This document shows positions 1 to 11,700 of a DNA stretch of 64,000 nt, piece by piece; within the stretch, counting starts at the first letter, position 1; the number at the start of each line of letters is the position of its first letter. The position numbers and the translations under genes were made by a program. Source of the stretch: Opisthocomus hoazin (lineage: Eukaryota > Chordata > Aves > Opisthocomiformes > Opisthocomidae); contig NC_134433.1 of NCBI RefSeq assembly GCF_030867145.1, forward strand, positions 16,217,896-16,281,895, in the 5' to 3' direction. Below the pieces are notes generated by a model. The model was not told the DNA's origin and ran no database searches. It worked only from the letters and a program-made list of their open reading frames with translations.

Positions 1-1130
1 CTCCTGCACAGCTACAGCACAGCTTCTTCCCCCCTCCCCGGGAGGGACAACTGGCAGGCGACCTGAGGCAAAGTCACCCAGGCTGCCTGCGACAGCGGCA
101 GAGAGGCTGCGCACGCACAGCCCAGCACGCCTCGCACCGCGCTCAGGGTGCCAACGTGTTACCCACCCGCACCGCAAGCAGCCAGCTACCAAATTTCCAC
201 CGGGAGATCATGCCCGATGGCGAAAGCCATCCCTCGGCAGATTCTTGAGGCTAGCAAGGCCGGAGAAGCCCTGTGAAGTGAAACCCCCCTTCCTGGGGGG
301 AGAACAAGGAGGGACATTGCCGAACATTGCTGACTTCCAACCCCGCTACTCCCCCACCAACATCCCCACGTTTTGTTCTTCACCTGCTACTTGCCTAAGC
401 AGCACAAAGTTGTAGTCCAGAGCATCTACAGCTTGTGTGTATAACTCTGCAATGAACCCAATGGATTGGTTTCAACCCTTGAGATCAGGCAGACTGACAT
501 CTGGAAGCCTGAAGAACCGCGTGCGCACGTGCACGCATCCCCAGACCAAAGGCAGCACTCGAGTCCAAGGCCTTTTGCTCTGTGCAGCCCTGGCGCAGCC
601 AGCCCAGCCCACGCCTTCGCTTGTTTTCCAGGCGGAGAGCGTGAGCACGTCCTGCTGCAAGAACGGACTTTTCCAGCTGGGAGGCTCTCCAGCACCAGGG
701 GGTAAGGGCAAACTGCTCACCGGGACACCACTTCACAGCACTGCTGGGCTTGGACAAGAAACCCGTCAACACTTTAAAGAGGGGATTTTATAGCCTGCGC
801 AATAGAAAGACTCCCAAGTTTCACTTCTCAACACAAAAGTGGGACAAAACGGATGTCCTGGGTCCAGAGTAAATGAATTCCACAAATACATAACAGTTTC
901 AACAGCCTTGAGCACCAGTGCTCAGACTAAGGCTTCCCAATAAGCAGTTCTTCATAAAAATAATCCCAGTTTTCAGCTGGAAGTAAAAGGAACCCCCGGC
1001 GATCTGAAGCTCGACCTTTCTGCGCCTGCTGAAAAACCATCAGGATCGTCTCACCTGCTCACCCCAGCGAGCTCCCTTCCCAACTCTACATCGCAGCAAG
1101 TCGGGAAATGAAGGCTCTCAGTCATCACAG
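1..1130. other. Unassigned sequence, no gene recognised
   Basis: The open frames here are short, overlap on both strands around 430-790 and resemble no protein I know. I see no splice-bounded exon or repeat family. It lies beyond the likely 3' end of AKAP1, so it is either intergenic or an intron of a further gene outside the window. Confidence 0.4.
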
Positions 1131-1139
1131 TTTGATTAA

Positions 1140-2697
1140 GACAGCTTAAAATTCGAGCTTTAATTGAAACGGAAAGACACATTGCAAGAGGATATATGTT
1201 TTATAGATTTAACCGAGTAACCAAATTTAGTTGTCATTGGATGTTATTGCAAACATGAACATTAAATCATAAGCGCCACATAGGAGAGAACTCAAAAAAG
1301 GATATAACCATACTGTATCAGAGATCGGACCAAATGCTTTTGTAGGCAACTCCCCAAACGTGTGATGCACGGACGTGTCAGCTCACAGGATGTAAGGACA
1401 TCCTTGAATCCACCTGAAAAAACTTCTCAGGACTGACTACATCAACATTTTCCTGGCAAGTATCTTCTCCGCCAGCAACAAACCCCAGCTCCACACATAT
1501 CCAAAATGATATACACTAGAGGGGCATGAGTTTAAGAGTACTAAGTCAGCTTAAATTACTGGAGCAAAATTTTAAATACGTGATAGAAATCTAAAAAGGA
1601 GAAAAAAAAAAATGAGAGAAAACACCACCGCAATATTAATGCCAAATTGTAACTTTTTTTTTTTTTAAACAGATCTGTACAGCAACATAGCAAAGAATGC
1701 AGTGCTCACGATTCGAACCAGACAGCAATCCAGGGGAATGCTAATCCTGCATACAGCAGAGCTGAAACACTCGCAGCATTCAGATGCTCCAAGCATGTCG
1801 GCTACCCTAATGCACTCCAAACCAGTTCTACCTACATCGGACATTTTGGTATGAAAAAGTTTCTGTAAAGTTCCCTTTGTTTCCAGTGTTTTTCTTGTAC
1901 AAAATATTACAATGTTTTTTTATATATATTTACAGACTTGCACAGCTAGAAAAATATAAACTACAATTGGGCTTGGCAATCAGTTTTTTTCTTTAAATAC
2001 ATGACATTTCAGAGGAAAAACCGTAGTGGTAACATCCTGCCCTTCGAGCTCTGCACAGAGAAGCTTTCCTCCTCAAGTGCATCAAGCCTAAAAACCACGA
2101 CTGTGGCGAGACACGTGCCACAGCAAGCGCAACGAACGCAATTCATCTACCTCCCGGCATCAGAAAGACGCAGATGAATGTTGTTTGTGCAGGTTAGTGG
2201 CACAATACCAAAAAATCCATAATTGAACATTAAATTCCTTAATTACATTCATTAATTTCATAGGCAGAGCCTGTTAAAAACAGGACAACCGATGTAACTT
2301 TCAGGAAAAGCAGACACGAAGTTCACGGGGCACGGGACATCTCGAACAAAAACGCGACCGCAGTTAGTGTTTCAGGGGCATTTGCTGGCTGCAGGCAAGC
2401 CCCAAGGTTTTTCCCATTCCGCTTTTGAGCGGCCAGGGAGGATTTTTTGCTTTAAAGCTACAGTATCTGTCATTATGGCTTTTAACACCCGCCCTTCACC
2501 GAGATGAGGTATGTGTTTCTAGTGACATGGTAACAGCTGAGCAAAACCGGTTTCAATGGACCACACAACTCGGGACACAGGTGTAAACAGGTCGTCTACG
2601 AAAGGTTGCCAAACCAAATTGTAACAGTGCAAAACAAGACTTATTCTTTTGTTTTTCTCTGCAGAAAGCGTCGAGGCATCTAGGACATTGCTAGTAG
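1140..2697 (-). other. AKAP1: AKAP1 3' untranslated region (extent inferred)
   Basis: This follows the AKAP1 stop codon on the minus strand. It is AT-rich in parts (about 1590-2000 and 2200-2290) and has no coding potential. The first convincing poly(A) signal on the minus strand is ATTAAA at 1159-1164, which would place the 3' end near 1140. The stop-proximal boundary is certain; the distal end is a guess from that single signal. Confidence 0.5.
1159..1164 (-). terminator. Candidate AKAP1 poly(A) signal ATTAAA
   Basis: ATTAAA on the minus strand, about 1.5 kb past the AKAP1 stop codon. I found no canonical AATAAA between it and the stop codon. Confidence 0.4.
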
Positions 2698-2751
2698 TCA
2701 AGCCACTGAGCAAATCCTCTTTCCACCAGAGTTCTGTTTATGGACACCACC
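2698..2751 (-). CDS. AKAP1: AKAP1 exon 11, coding part
   Basis: The acceptor is CCCTTCAG. It encodes [17 protein letters not shown] and then TGA. As I recall it, human AKAP1 continues a few residues past the equivalent Trp, so this copy ends early. Confidence 0.9.
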   Translation of the reverse strand, partial: GGVHKQNSGGKRICSVA

Positions 2752-5700
2752 TGAAGGGAGGTGAAAGAAAAGTAGAAAGGTGAACAAACCACTAGCAAGA
2801 AACATCAGCAAGTTCCTAACCAACAATGAGAAGTCTGCAGAAACATAAACTTTAACAGTGCTGAAAAAATGCGTATGTTGACATACACACCTCATCTCCC
2901 ATCAAGTTCCACAGCTGTATCAGCGGCAGACCTGTCGCACTGTCATAATTCGTGACCTGGAAACACAGAAGAACATCAGCATGCAGCAATTCTGGTCTCA
3001 GCCATGGCGGATGGGGGCTGGCATCATTCACCGCCTAGCAGATACTCCGTACTTCAACTCACGTGGAGGCTAGAGGAACAGCAGCTGCTGCCACCAGGCA
3101 GCGGGGACACCGTGCTGCCAAGCTGGCTCCAGTCACTCAAAGCCAGGCCCTTGCCAGCATCAGCGACGCATTTGAGCACTGCATCAAACCAAGCCGTGAG
3201 ACTGAGCATCACAAACGCTGCCAGCTGCCCCCTCCTCCCAGCTAGCTCACGTGGACAGCTACAGCCACTGTCAGGAGCCCTTCAGAGCTAAAGGTCTCAT
3301 CAAGATCACGCACTGCGTGCAGAAGCCTTCGGGACACTGCCAGCAGCCTTACTTCTCCCTCTGGCCAGCCCAAGGCCAGCACCTGGCCAATGGCGTTGTA
3401 AAGGCAGCAGAGACCAGCAAAGCAGCGCAGACCCAGGCGAATACTTGATCTGTGGACAACGGGCTGCTTTGTGCTCTGCAAACCCACCCAGGTGCCCTTC
3501 CTCCCTGTCCGCACCCCTAACAAGAGGCAATAGTCCTCCCTTCCCAGCCACAGTCCCAAACGATGCTGGTGCTACACGAGGAAGCCCTCCGCACCAGGAT
3601 TTCTCGACAAGAACCCTGCCCAGCTGCCGGGCTTAAAGGCTCTGGCTTTGCTTTCAGTTTTAGCATGCACAGCGTGCTCGGGGACAGAGAGGGTACCAGT
3701 AGCGGTCAACTCAGCAACGAGGCTTTTCCAGACAGCTCTCGCGTACCTGTGCCACCAGGACTGCGCCTCTGGTCATCTCTCTAACAGCCGCGTCAGCTTC
3801 AGATGAAAAGTGATCCTCATCTTTGGAAAGAAAAGAGAAGAAAACAAATGAGATTCACAGGCTTTAAAGGCCAGAAGGGACTATTAAGCTCATCTTGCCC
3901 AACCTCCCACATCAGTTAGGCCAGGGAACCCTCACTGTTGCTGTAGGCATTGGCCGAAACCGGTCTATTCAGCTGGAGATCACGCAGCACCATGCCCGCT
4001 GCGCTGCTGAAGGCAAGGATGAAGTACTCTCTAAAGCCACTAGCTAAGCTAACGTTGATGCAAGTGGCTGCTGAATTAGGAGGCTTTGAAGACAGAAGAG
4101 TATACTTCCGCAGTACCTTTGAGCTGCCGTTAGTGTTTTGATCCTTAATAAGCTAAGCTTAGGGCTCTCAGGACTTTACTGACCCTGCACAGAGTGCAAT
4201 GCTGTAAGCAGAACTCAAAGGTGTTTTTGTGGTGTTATGGTTCGGCTGCGGCCGGCAACAAAAGCGCCACGTGGCCGCCCCTCCCCCTGCCGGGGTGCGG
4301 AGGAGAATGAGAACAAAACAGGCAGAAACCGGTGGGTTGGGATAAGGGCAGTTTAACAGAACAGCAAACAGAGGGAACAGGAACAACAACGATACAGAAA
4401 AGGGGAATACGCAAAACAAACCCACAGAACAGAGCCGCTCTCTCCTGGACCGGCGCCACGCGCTCCCGAGCCGCGAGTGAGTTCCCGCCGCCCAGCTCCC
4501 CCCCACCGGCACCCAGCATGAGGGCACATGGTATGGAATACCCTGCTCTGTTTGGCCAGGTTGGGTCAGCCCGCCTGGCTGTGCCCCTTCCTGGATTCCA
4601 GTGAAAATTAACCCTGTCCTGGCCAAACCCAGGACATACAGCAGGCTGGCTGGCACCCGGACAGTGCCAAACGGCGTCTCGGCAAGCCCTGGCAGCTCTA
4701 AGCTCTCAGCCTGCACAGCTTACGTGGGTCCCGCTGCTAACTCCATACCTCCTGCTGCAGGAAACCCCTGTGTCCTTGGCAATACAGTTACAGCCTACAC
4801 TGTGGACCGGACATAAGTGTTTTCATTTTGGAGGAAAGTTGCTTATTTCCAACCAATTTGCTGCAAATAAAGTTTCTCCTTTGTGCTCTCCACCCTGAGA
4901 CCACCTCCAGCAGCAAGCGAGCTCCTGACAACCCCACAAATACTGGCAGGAGCCGATGACCTCAGGGAACACGCAGAACACTGACTGCGGCTAGAAGCAG
5001 CCTAAACCTTGTGTCCACCAACAGCAGAGGCAGAACCTGTACCTCCCGCAGTGCCGCCAGCCAAAGCCCCGCGGCGAAGCCTGGCCGGACCCCTCGCTCC
5101 TGCAGCCACCCCTTCCACACCCAGAGGGGTGGTGTCAGACGCCAGCACAGCACGCGGCCCTAACACCACTAGGAAAGGGGAAAAATGCATAACAGAAAGC
5201 ATTTCTAGGCAGTGACTGACATTCTTCCAGTGCCTGGAGGGTAGTCTTTTGAACACAGAACTATACACCTCAGTCAATTTAGTAGGAAAAATGTCAGATA
5301 CTTCTCTAGCAGATTAAAAACTAAGTTTGTATTTACAGCTACTCTATGACAGAAGAAGGCAGAGTAGTTACAGCTACTTCACCTACACTCTGCCAGTCCT
5401 GCCAACTTGCTGTTTCAGAAAGTAATTCACTCTCTCCTTCATGCAGGAAAAAGCCTGGACGTTTTATCATCTTTCCCCTGGAGTCTGACAGCTTATGCTG
5501 TGCTAGCACATCTAGAAGAACACAATACAATTTTTCCAGTCCTTGCTTTAGTCACATCAGAGGCTGTGGTTGCAATAGTAGGGAGAAAGTTTAGACAGAA
5601 TTATTGCTTCAACACAGTTGGCAACCATTTAAATCTGCAGGAGGAGTGCCAATGGTACGTCTCGAGAGCTCCATTACCTGGAAGCGGCACCACGTTGTCT

Positions 5701-8700
5701 AGTAAAACTTCCGCTCCTTGGAAAGGTAGTGATAAAAAGTCAGACCTTAAAGAAAACAGAATCAGAATAAGAACATGGCTTTAAGTTACTCTCATATTCT
5801 TTAAGGGGACACTGATTAATCAATTGTTCTCATAGGAAATCAGTTTAAAACTGATGACAGTCAGAAAAAAACAAAAACAAAAAACAGACTACTCTCCCTG
5901 CACTCCAAGCAGCAGCAATAAACCATCCGATGAGGTGATTAGCATGCTGAGCTGGACTGGGCTCCAAGCAAAAAACACCTCCGTAACGGAGACCACTCTG
6001 CTTTTCTCCCACCTCTGGGGCACAATCAAGTATTCAGTGGCCTTGTGTAAGAAAACCCTCATCCAATATGGCTCACCCAGCCAAAGAGGCCAGGCCATAG
6101 CGAATCTGAATCCTGTTCCTAGCTCAATTAACTACACTTTGGGCCTCCTGAAGGCATCCTTTTGTTCAGCTTCCATGCTGAAGTGGCAGCAGTTGCCATT
6201 TCCTTTCCCCTCCCCTTCAAAAAAGCCTTGCAAGAGCTTGCTGTGCTCCCAAGGAATCCACAGCCGCTGCCGAGACAAACTTTCCTACCATTTCCCACTT
6301 CAGCTGTGGAAAAACCCATAAGCAATGCAAATGACATGGATGGCTCTGATGAAGATTCAAGCCAGCTATGGCCTCAGGCTATGGAAGAGGAGCTACAGAC
6401 CTGATTTGTCTGAGTGTGTTGATCTTCACTTTGTCATATCCTCCATAGTCCACGTATCTGAGCTCCACTTCATCAGTCTCTTCGAAGTAGCTAATAACTT
6501 GAGCCCGTAACCACGCCCCATCCAGGCCTGGAGCCGCGCAGATAATACCAACTGCAAAACGTAAGAGTACAGAGGAGAAAGGCTCAGTATAAGTGGATTT
6601 CCAGAAATCAGCACTTCTAGCATTAGTAGTGCTGCACAGTTATCTACCGAGAATCAACAGCTTTTCTTACGCTGCTTCCATCTTCTTTCAACGCCACCCA
6701 CAGCCCCATCAGACCAGGCCTGCAGCTGGGACACCGGAGAGGTGGGTTTTACTCTCAAGTCTGTTTGCCAGTACCATGCTGTCCTACCCAGGTGTCCAGT
6801 TCCCTTCCAGCCTTTGGGCACTAATGGTGAGGTCTGCCTCCGAAAAGGAACATAAGCGCTAACAAACCCTTCCATGTGATGCCCCCTCTGCTTTACACCA
6901 AGTGCAGACAGTGCCACTATGAAGATCTGGGAGTAGTTCCACACTTTGTTAACAATCACACACCAAATGACAAGCTGATTAGAAACAACCTGCGATGGAC
7001 TTTATCTCATTCTGAATTTCAACATGCAGCTAAGTGGCTGAGCAAGCACTCCAGGGATGGTCGTGGGGTAAGGAGGAGCAGAACACCTGTACTCTGGCAG
7101 TGACTTAAAAAAAGATGAAATGACAGGTCATCTACCCCATTGTCATCCACTGCAAAGCTTCCCAAGCCTGACTCAGGGGCACCAGGCTTTTGCATGACCC
7201 TAAAAGAAGGGTTCTCAGCTGACCAGTCTGTAAGAAGTCAAGTTACTTGCCTTCTACTGGAGTTGGTAGGGTTGGAATTTCAGGTTGAGAATAGCAGACA
7301 CACATCTGCTGGTCCAGGCTACGCAGGACGTGGAACGTGGGGTGTGTATGCTGCTGTAGAAACATGTGCCCTGCATCAACTTGGTTTGCCACGACCACCT
7401 CTATAGTGACTCCATCCGGGAGGAACAGCTGTCGCGTGGAGGAAAGAAATTCTCATTAGTGTTCATTGCAACACAAGCTTCATTCACAGCAACTCCACGT
7501 TCCACCAGCAGCTCCTGAGGCTTACAGCCATGGGTGGAAGAGCCCTGGCACACTGGTATTTTCACCTCCAAAGGCCACTTTGGATCAGGAGCAGAAAGCT
7601 ACTCACTGTTACTCCATGCTGTTCTAAAGGAAATCAGACTTGGGGTGGGGCCCATCTTGTACACAAAAAGGCTATCGCCACAGAGCAGCTGTAGGACCGA
7701 CTTACCCAAGAGATCAGTGAGCAGAGTCAGACGCGATGCAAGCCAAGTCACGCTGCGCTATCAACACAGTACAACTTGCAAGAACTCCCTGCCCACGGGC
7801 TTTTTAAAGATCAAGGTAACCTTTGCAGAGATTGTCCAAGATTTGTCACAGAGGCCTCATTTTCAAGTAATTTGCCCTGGCTGCTAGAGAGCCGTTGTGC
7901 TGGGCAGCTTCCAAGCATTACTTTGCTTGGGATGCATCTAAAATGCCTTTAATTTTTTCTCAGGAGGACTACAAGGATGTCATGAGGTTATGCAAGGAGA
8001 AAATCAGAAGGGCCAAAGCCCAACTAGAACTTTATCCAGCTACTGCTGTAAAAGAGAATAAAACATGTTTCTGTAAATACATTAGCAACAAAAGGAGGGA
8101 TAAGGAGAATCTCCATCCTTTACTGGTTGTGGCGGGGAAACAGTGACAAAGGATGAGGAAAACACTGAGGTACTCAATGCCTTCTTTGCCTCAGTCTTCA
8201 ATAGTAAGACCAGTTGTTCTCAGGGTACCCAGCCCCCTAACCTAGAAGACCGCGACGAGGAGCAGAATGAAGCCCCCATAATCCAAGGGGAAATGGTTAA
8301 TGACTTGCTACACTGATTAGACACACACAGGTCCATGGGGTCAGATGGGATCCACCCGTAGGTACTGAGGAGCTGGCGGAAGCACTCACTGAGCCACTTT
8401 CAGCCATTTATCAGCAGTCCTGACGAGGCAGGCAGGTCTCGGTTGACTGGAGGTTAGCAAATGATGCCCATCTACAAGAATGGCCAGAAGGAGGATCCAG
8501 GGAACCACCAGCCTGTCAGCCTGACCTCGGTACTGGGGAAGGTTATGGAGAAGCTCATCTTGAGTGCCATCAAACAGCACATACAGGACCAACCAGGCAA
8601 TCAGGCCCAGCCAGCATGGGTTCATGAAAGGCAGGTCCTGCTTGACTAACCTGATCTCCTTCTAGGACAAGGTGACTTGCTTAGTGGATGAGGGAAAGGC

Positions 8701-11700
8701 TGTGAATGTTGTCTACGTGGACTTCAGGAATGCGTTTGACACCGTTTCTCACAGCATTCTCCTGGAGAAAGTGGCTGCTCATGGCCTGAATGGGTGTAGT
8801 CTTCGCTGGGTAAAAACACTGGCTGGATGGCCAAGCCCAAAGAGTTGTCGTGAGTGGAGTTAAATCCACCGTGCAGCTGGTCATGAATGGTGTTCCCCAG
8901 GGTTCAGTACTGGGGCCAGTTCTGTTTAACATCTTTATCCACTATCTGGACAAGGGGATGCAGTGCACCCTCAGTAAGTCTGCAGATGACACCAAGGGGG
9001 GCAAGAGTGTTGATGCTGCTTGAGGGTAGGAAGGCTCTGCTGCAGGGTCTGGACAGGTTGGATTGATTGGCCCAGGCCAAAAGTATGAGATACAAGGCTA
9101 AGTGCTGGGTCCTACACTTCGGTCACAACAACCCCACACAAAGCCACAGGTTTGGGGAAGAGTGGCTAGAAAGCTGTCTGGCAGAAAAGGACCTTGGGGT
9201 GCTGGTTGACAGCCAGCTGAACATAAGCCAGCAGTGTGCCCAGGTGGCCAAGAAAGCCAGTGGCACCCTGGCTAGTATCAGGAACAGTGTGGCCAGCACC
9301 AGGGCAGTGATCGTCCCCCTGTACTCAGCACTGCCGAGGCTGCACGTCGAATAGTTTTGGGCCCCTCACTACAAGAAGGACATTGAGGTGCTGCAGTGCG
9401 TGCAGAGAAGAGCAGCGAAGCTGGTGAAGGGTGTGAACAACTCTTATGAGGAGTGGCTCAGGGAACTGGGGTTGTTTAGCCTGGAGAAAAAGGAGGCTCA
9501 GGGGAGACCTTATCACTCTGCTTGGACTTGATGATCTTAGAGTTCTTTTCCAATCTAAATTATTCTACGATTCTACATTTCTCAGCTCAGGCAGAATGGA
9601 AACAGTAGTGAAAGAATAGGTAGATAAATCTGATCTGCAACAGTCACACAAGCTGGACGACAGATAGCCACACAAAATCAAACTGGTTTTGAGGGCATTT
9701 GTGAAGCAGCCACACAGATCCAGCACACCATGACAGCAGTGACCAGCAACAGCCTTCCCCCCTAATATCAGCAAGGCCAGCAAGCTGGGACTTACCCAGG
9801 CAGTCATAAGGAGGGAATGAAGCGTCAATGGTGTCGGCGGAGGTAGACCGTAGATGTTGGTGAGACACAGCTCTTTGAACTTCTTGCCAATCAGGCTCAG
9901 TGCTTTTTCTACTTGATCCGGGTAGCCTGGAAGACAAAAATTCCACAGAAAGTCTGTAGCACACATATGCTGGGGACACTCCCAGCATGCAAAGCAATAC
10001 AGCTAACAGAAGCCTTCTGCACTACATCAATAATTTCAGTTTTAATAGATTGGCCGTGTAACCTGGTATCAGACCAACATGAGCAGCTCAGACCGCCAGG
10101 CCCCAGTTTCAACAGCTTTAGCCTCCGGTATAAACCCAATTCACTGGCAGATATTTTTCAGCCACAATTAATCTAACATCCTTCCCAGTCAAGACTGCAA
10201 TTGCTGATACACATCCCATAGCTCCTCCTTCAAGCCTGTGATCCTGCAAAAGGTGTTGGTTAAACTGCAGCAGCCAAAGATGCTAAAGTGCACTCTCACC
10301 TCTAGAACAGAGGGTTCACATGCCAAGGCACAAGCGACTTGACATATACCTCTACTGTAACAGCATGGAACAGAACAGGTTTGTAAAGCACTGGACTTAC
10401 CAAGCCACCAAATCTGTCTAAATTCCTTGCCCATCCAATTAAGGCCCCCAAGCTACATATTAGACCATGAATAAAGAGACATTCCACTTACCTTCGATGT
10501 GACAGATCTGGGAGTCACAGAAATAAGGCAGTGTTGAGACATAAATTTTGGCACCAGACGCTTGCCTCAAGAAGTTCATATATCTTCCTTGTTTGCCAAT
10601 CAAGCGGCCAACTAACTCCTTGATGAAAGGGACAAGAAAGCAACAGTCAGGAAGAGAAACACCGATCAAACAACACTGTTCTCTGGAGCTTATTTCACCC
10701 ATGTTCCCAGTTCCCGTAGTGCAAGGCCAGGCAGGACAAATATAAGGCAATGCTGGACCAGTGCAGAGTTCAGCTGGTCTGTGAGAAGTCAAGGCAGATA
10801 GAGATCAGCAAGCACAGCTTATTTTGATAGATCCATCTTCATATCTTGCAGAATGACACAAAGACACAATGGGACAAAACCAGGCTACTGTCTTCCTACA
10901 GTCAACTGAAGTCACATCCTCTCTCCATCTTCCACCATTTTTTTTTTTCAAAAAGCATGCTACATGCATTTTCCATTCAAATACGAAATACTAAGTTTTG
11001 GCAATTTTTAAACAAGCTAATTAGATTAGAAAGGGATTGGACACATACACAGGAGAGTAAACCAGGCTACCATGCCCATTAGACTGCAGCGTCCCCGGAC
11101 AGCCATGCGGGGTGATGAGGAGATGTCTGTGGTCTGTGCAAGCCCTGCCACTGACTCCTCCACTGGTACCTGCCACCACTTGCTCTCAGAGCCCAGACTC
11201 CAGAAGCATTGGGCCCGAGTCAGTATGGGTAACCCTGCGCAATGGGAAGTTAGCTACTTCAAGAACAGTGCCAGCCTGTCTGCACTAACCACTGAAATGT
11301 ACATATCTGCTGCAGAGCTGCTTCCTTAGCCTGTGTTTTACTGACCCATTAAAAGCACGTTACGTGCCTTCCCCGGGCTCACAGCACCCAAGCACCAAAG
11401 CAGCGTGCTTGTCCTGCTGGGAGCTGCTGTCTCCTGGTACCGGCTGTCAGCATTCGGGTCGGCTGAGAAGCAGAACTGCAAGAGCAATGCTGTGCAGGAC
11501 AGCCACTGGTGATTTTACATATACAAAGACAGGAAGAAGGTATAAACTGGCCCAAAAATCACAAGCTCTCTCTCAACCCAAAAGAAAGCTCACTATGAAG
11601 ACAGAGGTACAGCAGCTCCACAGAATAGCTCAGATGAGCATTCAGCTTCCGAGGAAGGGTTTGGATGGGCAATTGAAACATAACCCTCCTGCACACTGGA

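Noticed and set aside
7895-9354. Open frames in the CR1 region as host genes
   Set aside because: They are pieces of a decayed CR1 reverse transcriptase with frameshifts and stops.
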